This document shows, one piece after another, positions 1 to 5,729 of a stretch of DNA of 5,729 bases (position 1 is its first letter; each line of letters starts with the position of its first letter). Position numbers and translations under genes: made by a program. The stretch comes from Alcaligenaceae bacterium. GTDB lineage: Bacteria; Pseudomonadota; Gammaproteobacteria; Burkholderiales; Burkholderiaceae_B. The notes under the pieces were generated by a model. It worked only from the letters and a program-made list of their open reading frames with translations, did not search any database and was not told where the DNA came from. The DNA is taken from NCBI GenBank assembly GCA_012511095.1, contig JAAZGT010000065.1:1-5729 (forward strand). The letters are read 5' to 3'.

Positions 1-36
1 AAAAAAGCGCAGCTCAAATTAGATTAAGAGCTGCGC
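1..36 (-). terminator. Rho-independent terminator of nadA
   Basis: Read leftward, a 9-bp perfect GC-rich stem (GCGCAGCTC pairing with GAGCTGCGC, at 28-36 and 7-15) with a 12-base AT-rich loop is followed by at least six T residues (1-6, reaching the window edge). It starts 22 bases past the nadA stop codon. This is a textbook intrinsic terminator. It implies that nadA transcription ends here, so no nadB or nadC is co-transcribed immediately downstream. Confidence 0.93.
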
Positions 37-58
37 CAAACTACTGATTAAAGGCTAA

Positions 59-1231
59 TTAAGCCGCACCTACCTGAGCAAATAAATGCATATCTTTTTC
101 TAAATCGCCACTGGCTCGAATATGCTTTTTATAAGCGGCTGCAAAATCTAACATACGATCGATAGACTTCGTTGCTTGTTGACCTAAAGCCTCATCTAAG
201 ATGATCTCACCGGTACCCTTTTCTAGGCACTCGCGAATACCGCGTAAGTCATTCATCGCCATCCAGGGGCAGAAAGCACAGCTCTTACAGGTAGCACTTT
301 CACCCGCCGTAGGTGCAGCAATAAAGGTTTTATTTGGGGCGACTTTAGACATCGCATGCAAAATACCTTGGTCAGTCGCGACATTATAAGTATCTTCATC
401 TAACTCTTGGACCGCTTGAATTAAACGACTAGTCGAACCCACCACATCAGCTAAAGCGATGACCTCAGCACTAGACTCTGGGTGTACTAACACTTTGGCT
501 CCCGGATGCTGCTTTTTAAGAGCGAGTAACTCACTGCCTTTGAACTCATTATGCACGGTACAAGAACCTTGCCACATCAACATATCGGCACCGGTTTCTT
601 TTTGAATGTAGTTACCTAAGTGACGGTCAGGACCCCACAGGATCTTTTTGCCTTGTTGGTGTAAGTAAGTCACAATTTCCAAAGCAATAGAAGAAGTCAC
701 TACCCAATCCGCGCGGGCTTTTACCTCAGCACTGGTATTGGCATAAACCACCACCGTACGATCTGGATGTGCATCACAAAATGCCGAGAACTCATCCGGT
801 GGGCAACCTAGGTCTAATGAGCAATTTGCCTCTAAGTCGGGCATTAAAATCTTTTTATCTGGACTAAGGATCTTAGCAGTTTCACCCATAAACTTAACAC
901 CCGCCACAATTAAGGTTTTAGCGGGGTGTTCACGACCAATGCGAGCCATTTCTAAAGAATCGCCCACACAACCGCCCGTTTCAAGGGCTAAATCTTGTAA
1001 TTCAGGAGCCACATAGTAATGCGCAACGAGAGCAGCATTTTGTGCCTTGAGCTCCTTAATGATGGCTTGCTTATGCGCCTCTATCTCATCACTGCTTAAA
1101 GGCTCAGGTACACGTGCCCACGCCTCTTTAATGGTGTAAGGAATAGCCGCTTCAGCAGCTTGCTTAACTGGAAAATCAACCGGCACTGCTACAGTGTTTG
1201 CCGTGTTGCTTGGTGTTGAAAATACGCTCAC
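59..1231 (-). CDS. nadA: Quinolinate synthase NadA, [4Fe-4S] enzyme
   Basis: NadA condenses iminoaspartate (made by NadB) with dihydroxyacetone phosphate to give quinolinate, in the cytoplasm, as the second step of de novo NAD synthesis from aspartate. The 390-residue protein closely follows E. coli NadA (347 residues) from about residue 55 onward: HYY at 71-73, TGGCxxDSLEMA at 85-96, FMGETAKILSP at 114-124, CSLDLGC at 137-143, and CKSCAFCPWMAMN at 315-327. The three cluster ligands known in E. coli (C113, C200, C297) correspond to C137, C224 and C321, so the enzyme should be active. The N-terminus is about 20 residues longer than in E. coli. The start is GTG at 1229-1231, supported by an AAAGGAG Shine-Dalgarno 5 bases upstream and by an in-frame stop further upstream with no other start between. 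The gene is divergent from a NadQ-type regulator and is followed by its own terminator, so it is probably monocistronic. Confidence 0.97.
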   Translation of the reverse strand: MSVFSTPSNTANTVAVPVDFPVKQAAEAAIPYTIKEAWARVPEPLSSDEIEAHKQAIIKELKAQNAALVAHYYVAPELQDLALETGGCVGDSLEMARIGREHPAKTLIVAGVKFMGETAKILSPDKKILMPDLEANCSLDLGCPPDEFSAFCDAHPDRTVVVYANTSAEVKARADWVVTSSIALEIVTYLHQQGKKILWGPDRHLGNYIQKETGADMLMWQGSCTVHNEFKGSELLALKKQHPGAKVLVHPESSAEVIALADVVGSTSRLIQAVQELDEDTYNVATDQGILHAMSKVAPNKTFIAAPTAGESATCKSCAFCPWMAMNDLRGIRECLEKGTGEIILDEALGQQATKSIDRMLDFAAAYKKHIRASGDLEKDMHLFAQVGAA

Positions 1232-1236
1232 TGGTT

Positions 1237-1243
1237 CTCCTTT
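1237..1243 (-). promoter_or_regulatory. Shine-Dalgarno of nadA deciding a GTG start
   Basis: Read leftward this is AAAGGAG, five bases before the GTG at 1229-1231. It is the strongest ribosome-binding site in the window and fixes the non-ATG start. The next upstream in-frame codons contain a stop and no alternative initiator. Confidence 0.85.
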
Positions 1244-1314
1244 ATATGGCTTTATACCTCTATTTAATTAGGTAGCTCATGTAAATTTATTGCCTTTTTA
1301 TCTTTGGCTAAACG

Positions 1315-1339
1315 TATTATGCTCAATTTGAGCATAATA
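1315..1339. promoter_or_regulatory. Candidate NadQ operator, perfect 25-base palindrome
   Basis: Two 12-base arms (left arm TATTATGCTCAA, right arm its exact reverse complement) flank a single central T at 1327. Perfect symmetry of this length, with arms centred about 10 bases apart, is typical of a dimeric winged-helix regulator site. It sits between divergent nadA and a NadQ-like regulator gene and covers the -10 and spacer of the predicted nadA promoter, which suggests repression. Assignment to NadQ is inferred from position; I did not compare it with a published NadQ consensus. It is not a plausible terminator because no T-tract follows on either strand and it precedes both genes. Confidence 0.8.
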
Positions 1340-1344
1340 ATCAA
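1316..1344 (-). promoter_or_regulatory. Probable sigma70-type promoter of nadA
   Basis: Read leftward, a -35 box TTGATT (1339-1344) and a -10 box CATAAT (1316-1321, five of six matches to TATAAT) are separated by exactly 17 bases. Transcription would begin near 1309, giving a leader of roughly 75-80 bases before the GTG. The spacer and -10 lie inside the 25-base palindrome, so a protein bound there would exclude RNA polymerase. An alternative is -35 TTGAGC (1321-1326) with -10 GATAAA (1297-1302, 18-base spacer), whose -35 also lies in the palindrome. The start site is predicted, not known. Confidence 0.65.
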
Positions 1345-1395
1345 TTGTTGTTTGTTTTTTACACAATTTATTGTCAAAATAACCACAAAGGCATC

Positions 1396-1404
1396 TGCTA
1401 AAAT
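1396..1404 (+). promoter_or_regulatory. Possible extended -10 promoter of the nadQ-like gene
   Basis: TGCTAAAAT is an extended -10 element (TG, one base, then TAAAAT with five of six consensus matches). A start near 1411 would leave a leader of about 23 bases containing the ribosome-binding site. There is no good -35 at 16-18 bases; TTGTCA at 1371-1376 is too far away (22 bases), so the call relies on the extended -10. It lies about 57 bases from the palindrome at 1315-1339, outside its direct footprint. Confidence 0.4.
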
Positions 1405-1416
1405 AGAAAATTCTTT

Positions 1417-1423
1417 AAAAAGG
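1417..1423 (+). promoter_or_regulatory. Ribosome-binding site of the nadQ-like gene
   Basis: AAAAAGG ends 10 bases before the ATG at 1434. An earlier, out-of-frame ATG at 1426 is only 2 bases from it, too close for normal initiation, so the ATG at 1434 is preferred. The site is moderate in strength, as expected for a regulator made in small amounts. Confidence 0.55.
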
Positions 1424-1433
1424 TCATGGATTT

Positions 1434-2381
1434 ATGGAATTAGATACTGCTACGTCTACATTAAAAGCTTCTGAGGGTGTTGCCGAAGTTGTAGCTGTAC
1501 TTGTGGCAGTGACTGATTTAAGTGCGCGGGTGCTCACTGTTGAGGATGGTCTCGCTTTACCCTATGGTCCATTAACCCCTGTGCACCGCTCTTTACAAGC
1601 TGGGGTGCGTGCTTGGGTAAGCGATCAGACCCAACAACCGATGGGCTATGTAGAGCAGCTCTATACCTTTGTCGATATTATGCGCACTCGCGCTTCAGGC
1701 CACCCTGTGCTCTACATCAGTTATTTAGGTCTAGTTCGTGAAGCCGATGAGCAATCTCTAGAGGCTCAAGCCAAATGGCGCGATTGGTATGTGTATTTTC
1801 CTTGGGAGGATCATCGCGAGGGTCGCCCCGAGTGGATTGAACGCCTCTTTATGCCCCATTTCAATGACTGGATTGAGACAGCCGAAACTGAAGATATCAA
1901 GCAATATCGTCAACGTCGCGTGGCTATGTGCTGGGGCATTGGCGAGCATGAGTGGCTCGAAGACAATACGCTACTGCGCTATGAGTTAATGTATGAGGTG
2001 GGTTTAATTCCGGAGTCACCGCACTTCAAGCATAATTTACCCGAAGAGATAGTGGGTGTCTTTATGAAGCAAGATCACCGCCGCGTGATGGCAACCGCCA
2101 TTTCTCGTCTACGGGCTAAAATTAAATATCGACCCGTGATTTTTGAGTTGATGCCCGCCGAGTTCACCCTATTACAGTTACAAGAAAGCATTGAAAGCTT
2201 AGCTGGTATGAAGCTGCATAAGCAAAACTTTAGGCGCATGATACAGCATCAAGAGCTTTTAGAGGCTACCGGCAAAAGCACTGTGCTAGGCCGTGGTCGA
2301 CCAGCACAGCTTTATAGTTTTAAACAAACAGTGTTATTAGAAAGTGTGCTATCGGGTAATAAATTACCCCTTAACCGATAG
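1434..2381 (+). CDS. nadQ: NadQ-type (NrtR-like) NAD biosynthesis transcriptional regulator
   Basis: This is a 315-residue cytoplasmic DNA-binding regulator of the COG4111 type, described in alphaproteobacteria as controlling nad genes. Residues about 15-210 form a Nudix-like domain (LPYGPLTPVHRSL at 42-54, MGYVEQLYTF at 70-79). The Nudix box is degenerate: aligned to GX5EX7REUXEEXG, G45 and R59 remain, but the glutamate positions read H51, A60, S63 and D64, and the last glycine is T66. Hydrolysis is therefore unlikely and the domain probably only senses a ligand. Residues about 212-297 match the family's winged helix (TAISRLRAKIKYRPVIFELM at 221-240, LHKQNFRRM at 261-269, GRGRPAQLYSF at 286-296). 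The gene diverges from nadA across a 202-base region with a perfect palindrome, which supports local control of nadA. The effector is not visible from sequence. The gene ends exactly against the convergent livF stop codon. Family assignment is from remembered conserved motifs. Confidence 0.88.
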   Translation: MELDTATSTLKASEGVAEVVAVLVAVTDLSARVLTVEDGLALPYGPLTPVHRSLQAGVRAWVSDQTQQPMGYVEQLYTFVDIMRTRASGHPVLYISYLGLVREADEQSLEAQAKWRDWYVYFPWEDHREGRPEWIERLFMPHFNDWIETAETEDIKQYRQRRVAMCWGIGEHEWLEDNTLLRYELMYEVGLIPESPHFKHNLPEEIVGVFMKQDHRRVMATAISRLRAKIKYRPVIFELMPAEFTLLQLQESIESLAGMKLHKQNFRRMIQHQELLEATGKSTVLGRGRPAQLYSFKQTVLLESVLSGNKLPLNR

Positions 2382-2382
2382 C
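2348..2382. repeat. Inverted repeat across the convergent nadQ/livF stop codons
   Basis: Eight-base arms GCTATCGG (2348-2355) and CCGATAGC (2375-2382) enclose 19 bases. Within this lies a competing tighter hairpin, GGGTAAT and ATTACCC (2354-2360 and 2363-2369). The right arm contains the nadQ stop and the first base of the livF stop codon. It could act as a bidirectional transcription end or as a 3' stabilising hairpin for both messages. Neither strand has a proper T-tract after the stem, so I do not call it an intrinsic terminator. Confidence 0.5.
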
Positions 2383-3068
2383 TAAAGCTTACCTTCTTCA
2401 ACGATCTCGCCCATGCTTAAGGTGTAATAACGATCAGCCACTTGCTTAGCCAAGTGGTAGTTTTGCTCAGAAATTAAAATACTGATGCCCTTTTGCTTTA
2501 ACTCTACGATCATCTCAATCATTTGGTCCACAATAACTGGAGCTACACCCTCAGATGGCTCATCTAATAAAAGCATCAATGGGTTACCCATGAGGCTACG
2601 TGCCACACTCAGCATTTGCTGCTCGCCCCCACTCATTTTACCGCCCGGTCGATCCGGCATTTTGCCAAGATTGGGAAAAAGCTTGTATAAAGCCTCTTCG
2701 GTCCAATAGTAAACTGGCTCACCATCTGAGCAATGGCGTGCTGGCTGTCGCCCTGTCTGAAGATTTTCTTTTACCGTTAATTCAGTAAAAACGCGCCTAT
2801 CCTCAGGTACAAAACCTAAACCCGCTCGAGCGATTTTATAAGGTGGTGCCTTAGTGATATTTTGCCCATTAAAAATCACCTGACCGCTTTTACGCTCCAG
2901 CATATTCATAATGGCTTTAAGGGTGGTAGATTTACCTGCACCATTAGCTCCCATCAGCGCCACAACCTCGCCTTTTTTAACCTCAAGAGACAAATCAAAA
3001 ATTGCCTGAGCACGACCATACCAAGCCGAAAGATTTTCTACCTGCAGTAAGGTATTTGAATTACTCAT
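2382..3068 (-). CDS. livF: HAAT-family ABC transporter ATPase, LivF type
   Basis: This is one of the two cytoplasmic ATPases of a branched-chain-amino-acid-type importer; it should pair with the LivG domain fused to the permeases upstream. In its 228 residues one sees Walker A GANGAGKST (40-48), the LivF hallmark GFVPEDRRVF (85-94), signature MSGGEQQML (145-153), and Walker B LMLLLDEP followed by SEGVAP (164-177). In SEQN (200-203) Q202 replaces the H-loop histidine; this EQN pattern is usual for LivF. The start ATG directly follows the upstream TAA (TAAATG), with GAGG 5 bases before it inside the upstream gene, so translation is probably coupled. The protein stops at VEEGKL, roughly 10-15 residues before the usual LivF end (typically about 233-240 residues). 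The solute is unknown; the LivF name reflects family only, and amides, urea or other acids are possible. Confidence 0.93.
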   Translation of the reverse strand: MSNSNTLLQVENLSAWYGRAQAIFDLSLEVKKGEVVALMGANGAGKSTTLKAIMNMLERKSGQVIFNGQNITKAPPYKIARAGLGFVPEDRRVFTELTVKENLQTGRQPARHCSDGEPVYYWTEEALYKLFPNLGKMPDRPGGKMSGGEQQMLSVARSLMGNPLMLLLDEPSEGVAPVIVDQMIEMIVELKQKGISILISEQNYHLAKQVADRYYTLSMGEIVEEGKL

Positions 3069-5729
3069 TTAAGCCTCTACCCCCTCTGCAAAATGAAGAC
3101 TACTTCCTAAATAAATGGCTTTAACCTGCTCATTGTTGGCGATCTCCTTGGCGTTACCCTCGGCAATTAAACTACCCTCGGCCAAGACCAAAATACGATC
3201 CGCATAATTAAAGACTACATCTACACTGTGCTCGGTAAATAATACGGCCATTTGGCGCTGCGCAGAAAGTGATTGCACTAAGTTCATCAATAAATGACGT
3301 TCTTCGGGTGCCATACCAGCGGTTGGCTCATCCATTAATAACAACTCAGGACTATGAACCAAGGCCATTCCTAATTCTAAGCGCTTTACATCACCATAAG
3401 CCAACTCACTGGCCAAGCGATGAGCATGAGCCCCTAGACCCACTTGTTGGAGCATTTCTTGGGCCTCAGCGACAGTCTCAAAACCTTGGGAACGCGCTTG
3501 GTGCAAAGCTACCTGCATATTTTCTAAAACAGTCATGGAATTAAATACCATGGCGATTTGAAAAGTACGACCAATCCCCTTAGCCCAAATACCCGCTGCA
3601 TCTAAGCCTTTTAAGGACTGACCTTTAAAGAAAATATCGCCTCCTGTGGGTTCAAACTGCCCACCCACCATATTAAAGATGGTTGATTTACCCGCACCGT
3701 TTGGACCAATCAAGGCCAACATTTCACCCTGTTTAATATCAAAGGAAGTGTCATTTACCGCCCAGAACGCACCATAGCGCTTAGAAATATCCTTAACCTC
3801 AAGGATTATTGGAGCATTAGCAGGAGACGTGGATTTGGAGACACTAATTTGCTCATCTGGCGTTGGAGTTGAACTTGAATCACTGCTTATGGGGCGAGCA
3901 CTTTCAACCGCCTTGTTATAGCGAGCAAAGCTAAACCAATTTTTAATACTGACTAAACCGCCTGGTAATAACATCACCAACAGCAAGATAATCGCACCTA
4001 ATAAAGCCTTCCAGTAATCACTAAATAAAGTGACCCAATCATGTAGTACCACATAGCTGATCGCACCAACTAAGGGGCCAACCACCGCTTGAATACCACC
4101 TAATAAGACCATGACGAGACCATCAACCGAACGCGCCACACTTAGCTCATCGGGTGAGATACTGCCTTTTGAATACACATAAAGTACACCGCTAATACTT
4201 GCGAAAAAGCCCGCCACAATAAAAGCTTGCCATTGCACACGCTTGACCTTAATCCCAATGGCCTGGGCACGCATCGGCGCATCGCGCGTTGCACGCATCT
4301 TATAACCAAAAGGCATAAATAAGAGTCGACGAATTAGTAAAATCGCAATCGCTACCACCACCAGCGTGAAATAATAGAAATTACGTGGATCGCCTAAAGC
4401 ACCCTCTGGCCAAATACCGATTAGGCCATTTGACCCACCCGTAAAACCATCCCATTGGAAAATCACCGACCAAATAAATTGAGCAAAGGCGAGCGTTAAC
4501 ATGGCCATATAAATACCGCTTAAGCGCACACTAAACCAACCAAAAACTACCGCTGCCACTAAACCACCCAAAGGCGATAAGAGCATCACTGACCACATCG
4601 GCCACGACAATTGCGTTACCAATAAAGCCGCCGTATAGGCCCCAACCCCAAAATAAGCTGCATGACCAAAGGACACCATGCCGGCAGGCCCTGCAATAAA
4701 GTATAGGCTGCTAGCAAATAACATCATCATGAGGCCATCTTGCATGATCAGCATTAAATACGGCCATTGTTCTTCTAAAGATGGAAAAGTAGCTAAGCCT
4801 AAAAATACCACCAAAGCCAAAATTTTAGATGCAGTTGAGGCAGGATATAAAGGGGGCTCACTATGCAAAGCACGAGGCAGACTTTCTTGACCCTTACCCA
4901 ATAAGCCCCAAGGACGGAAAATCAAGACCAAGGCCATAAGTACAAACTGCATGACCAAGGTCAGCTGACTAAACTCAATGGTCACACCAAAAACCGTTTG
5001 TGTCCCTAGCCAAATACAGATAGCTTTAATTTCAGAAATTAATAAAGCGGCTAAAAAAGCCCCAGGGATCGAGCCCATACCACCAATTACCACGACCGCA
5101 AAAACATCACCAATGAGGTTTAAATCAATGGCTAAACTAGCGGGTTCACGCGGCAACTCAAAACCAGCTGCCAAGGCTGCCAAAAAACTACCTAGGGCAA
5201 AAACAGCCGTAAATAACCAAGCTTGGTTCACACCAAGTGCGCCTAGCATTTCTCTATCATGCGTAGCAGCACGCACGTACAAACCAAAACGGGTAAAACG
5301 CAATAAAGCCCAGACTGCAATTAAAATCGCAGGCCCTAATATAATCAGAAGTAAATCATATTCAGGAAAAGGCCGATTTAAAATCCGCACCGCCCCCTCT
5401 AAGCCAGGCGCCTTAGGCCCTAATAAGTCCTCGGGACCCCACATCCATAAGGCAAAATCACTGATAATCAAGAGAATGGCAAAGGTCGCAAGTAATTGAA
5501 ATAGCTCAGGTGCCTTGTAAATACGCCTGAGTACTAAAATCTCAACTACTACACCGAGCATAGCGACTATCGCCGCTGACACCAAAATACTGCCCCAAAA
5601 CCCTAAGACAGAGCCTGCGCCTATACCCGTGCTCAAACTATAAGCAATATAGAGCCCAAGCATGTAAAAAGAACCGTGGGCAAAGTTAACCACACGGCAA
5701 ACCCCAAAAATTATCGTTAACCCAAGTGC
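3069..5729 (-). CDS. Fused LivH-LivM-LivG ABC transporter (two permeases plus ATPase), 5' partial
   Basis: One frame of 886 visible codons runs unbroken to the window edge. The GTG at 5693 is internal: the 12 codons before it (ALGLTIIFGVCR) continue the classic LivH start motif VVNFAHGSFYMLG, so the true start lies outside. Counting from that GTG, LivH covers about 1-268, with coupling loop RAATHDREMLGALGVN (141-156). A linker spans 269-288. LivM covers about 289-590, with GMVSFGHAAYFGVGAY (338-353), GFTGGSNGL (416-424) and coupling loop RATRDAPMRAQAIGI (467-481). A Ser/Thr/Pro-rich hydrophilic linker spans about 597-628. LivG covers 629-874, with Walker A GPNGAGKST (663-671), Q712, signature LAYGDVKRLEL (764-774), Walker B LLLMDEP (784-790) and H822. 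About fifteen membrane segments are visible. Neither linker contains an ATG, which argues for a true fusion rather than missed starts. It would form the inner-membrane channel with LivF. The substrate is unassigned because no binding-protein gene is in view. Confidence 0.93.
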   Translation of the reverse strand, partial: ALGLTIIFGVCRVVNFAHGSFYMLGLYIAYSLSTGIGAGSVLGFWGSILVSAAIVAMLGVVVEILVLRRIYKAPELFQLLATFAILLIISDFALWMWGPEDLLGPKAPGLEGAVRILNRPFPEYDLLLIILGPAILIAVWALLRFTRFGLYVRAATHDREMLGALGVNQAWLFTAVFALGSFLAALAAGFELPREPASLAIDLNLIGDVFAVVVIGGMGSIPGAFLAALLISEIKAICIWLGTQTVFGVTIEFSQLTLVMQFVLMALVLIFRPWGLLGKGQESLPRALHSEPPLYPASTASKILALVVFLGLATFPSLEEQWPYLMLIMQDGLMMMLFASSLYFIAGPAGMVSFGHAAYFGVGAYTAALLVTQLSWPMWSVMLLSPLGGLVAAVVFGWFSVRLSGIYMAMLTLAFAQFIWSVIFQWDGFTGGSNGLIGIWPEGALGDPRNFYYFTLVVVAIAILLIRRLLFMPFGYKMRATRDAPMRAQAIGIKVKRVQWQAFIVAGFFASISGVLYVYSKGSISPDELSVARSVDGLVMVLLGGIQAVVGPLVGAISYVVLHDWVTLFSDYWKALLGAIILLLVMLLPGGLVSIKNWFSFARYNKAVESARPISSDSSSTPTPDEQISVSKSTSPANAPIILEVKDISKRYGAFWAVNDTSFDIKQGEMLALIGPNGAGKSTIFNMVGGQFEPTGGDIFFKGQSLKGLDAAGIWAKGIGRTFQIAMVFNSMTVLENMQVALHQARSQGFETVAEAQEMLQQVGLGAHAHRLASELAYGDVKRLELGMALVHSPELLLMDEPTAGMAPEERHLLMNLVQSLSAQRQMAVLFTEHSVDVVFNYADRILVLAEGSLIAEGNAKEIANNEQVKAIYLGSSLHFAEGVEA
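3074..3077 (-). promoter_or_regulatory. Ribosome-binding site of livF inside the upstream gene
   Basis: Read leftward, GAGG lies 5 bases before the livF ATG, within the last codons of the livHMG frame. Together with the stop codon touching the start codon, it points to translational coupling, which would keep LivF stoichiometric with the fused LivG domain. Confidence 0.6.

Noticed and set aside
2348..2382. Inverted repeat as a classical intrinsic terminator
   Set aside because: No T-tract follows the stem on either strand, so it is reported only as a repeat with a possible role in ending transcription.
3269..3544. Rightward 91-residue open frame opposite the LivG domain
   Set aside because: It lies wholly antisense to conserved ATPase motifs, with no family resemblance; it is explained by codon bias on the real strand.
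4978..5499. Rightward 173-residue open frame opposite the LivH region
   Set aside because: It is a lysine-, alanine- and proline-rich shadow antisense to a clearly conserved permease domain, without a recognisable domain or ribosome-binding site.
5691..5693. GTG as the real start of the transporter fusion protein
   Set aside because: The twelve codons upstream encode ALGLTIIFGVCR in the same frame, the normal LivH N-terminal motif, and the frame is open to the window edge; the gene is 5' partial.
2382..5729. Transporter as a dedicated NAD-precursor (niacin or quinolinate) importer
   Set aside because: Proximity to nadQ is the only argument. The genes are convergent, no copy of the nadA palindrome was seen near the transporter, and no binding protein is present to suggest a ligand.
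1..5729. Mobile element, CRISPR array, prophage or defence system
   Set aside because: No transposase, integrase, repeat-spacer array or att-like direct repeats were seen; every large frame is a housekeeping enzyme, regulator or transporter.

Overview
The window reads as chromosomal DNA from a proteobacterium of moderate GC content, most likely a betaproteobacterium of the Burkholderiales. This rests on the E. coli-type NadA with a longer N-terminus containing an AWARVP stretch, and on the Liv transporter subclass with a LAYGDVKR signature. The placement is inferred from remembered protein character and was not checked by any search. There are no mobile elements, tRNA or rRNA genes, or CRISPR arrays, and almost all of the DNA is coding. 

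Region by region: positions 1-36 hold a strong intrinsic terminator for the leftward gene nadA (59-1231, quinolinate synthase, GTG start). The 202-base gap at 1232-1433 is the only real intergenic region. It holds a perfect 25-base palindrome (1315-1339) lying across a good leftward sigma70-type promoter for nadA, and, further right, an extended -10 promoter for the divergent gene at 1434-2381. That gene encodes a NadQ-type (COG4111, NrtR-like) regulator: a Nudix-like domain without the catalytic glutamates, followed by a winged-helix domain. The simplest model is that NadQ binds the palindrome and blocks nadA transcription when NAD precursors or cofactors are sufficient. 

The right half (2382 to beyond 5729, leftward) is a branched-chain-amino-acid-type (HAAT family) ABC transporter operon. 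A single uninterrupted frame carries LivH, LivM and LivG as one polypeptide (5' end outside the window), followed without any gap (TAA then ATG) by livF. The livF and nadQ genes converge with no base between their stop codons, and a 35-base inverted repeat spans that junction. No substrate-binding protein gene is present in the window, so the transported solute cannot be assigned. 

Functionally there are two units: de novo NAD synthesis with its local regulator, and a solute importer whose two pore subunits and one ATPase are fused. Nothing in the sequence shows that the transporter belongs to the NAD regulon. The most notable items are the triple LivH-LivM-LivG fusion, the operator/promoter overlap, and the zero-gap convergent junction next to a shortened LivF C-terminus.
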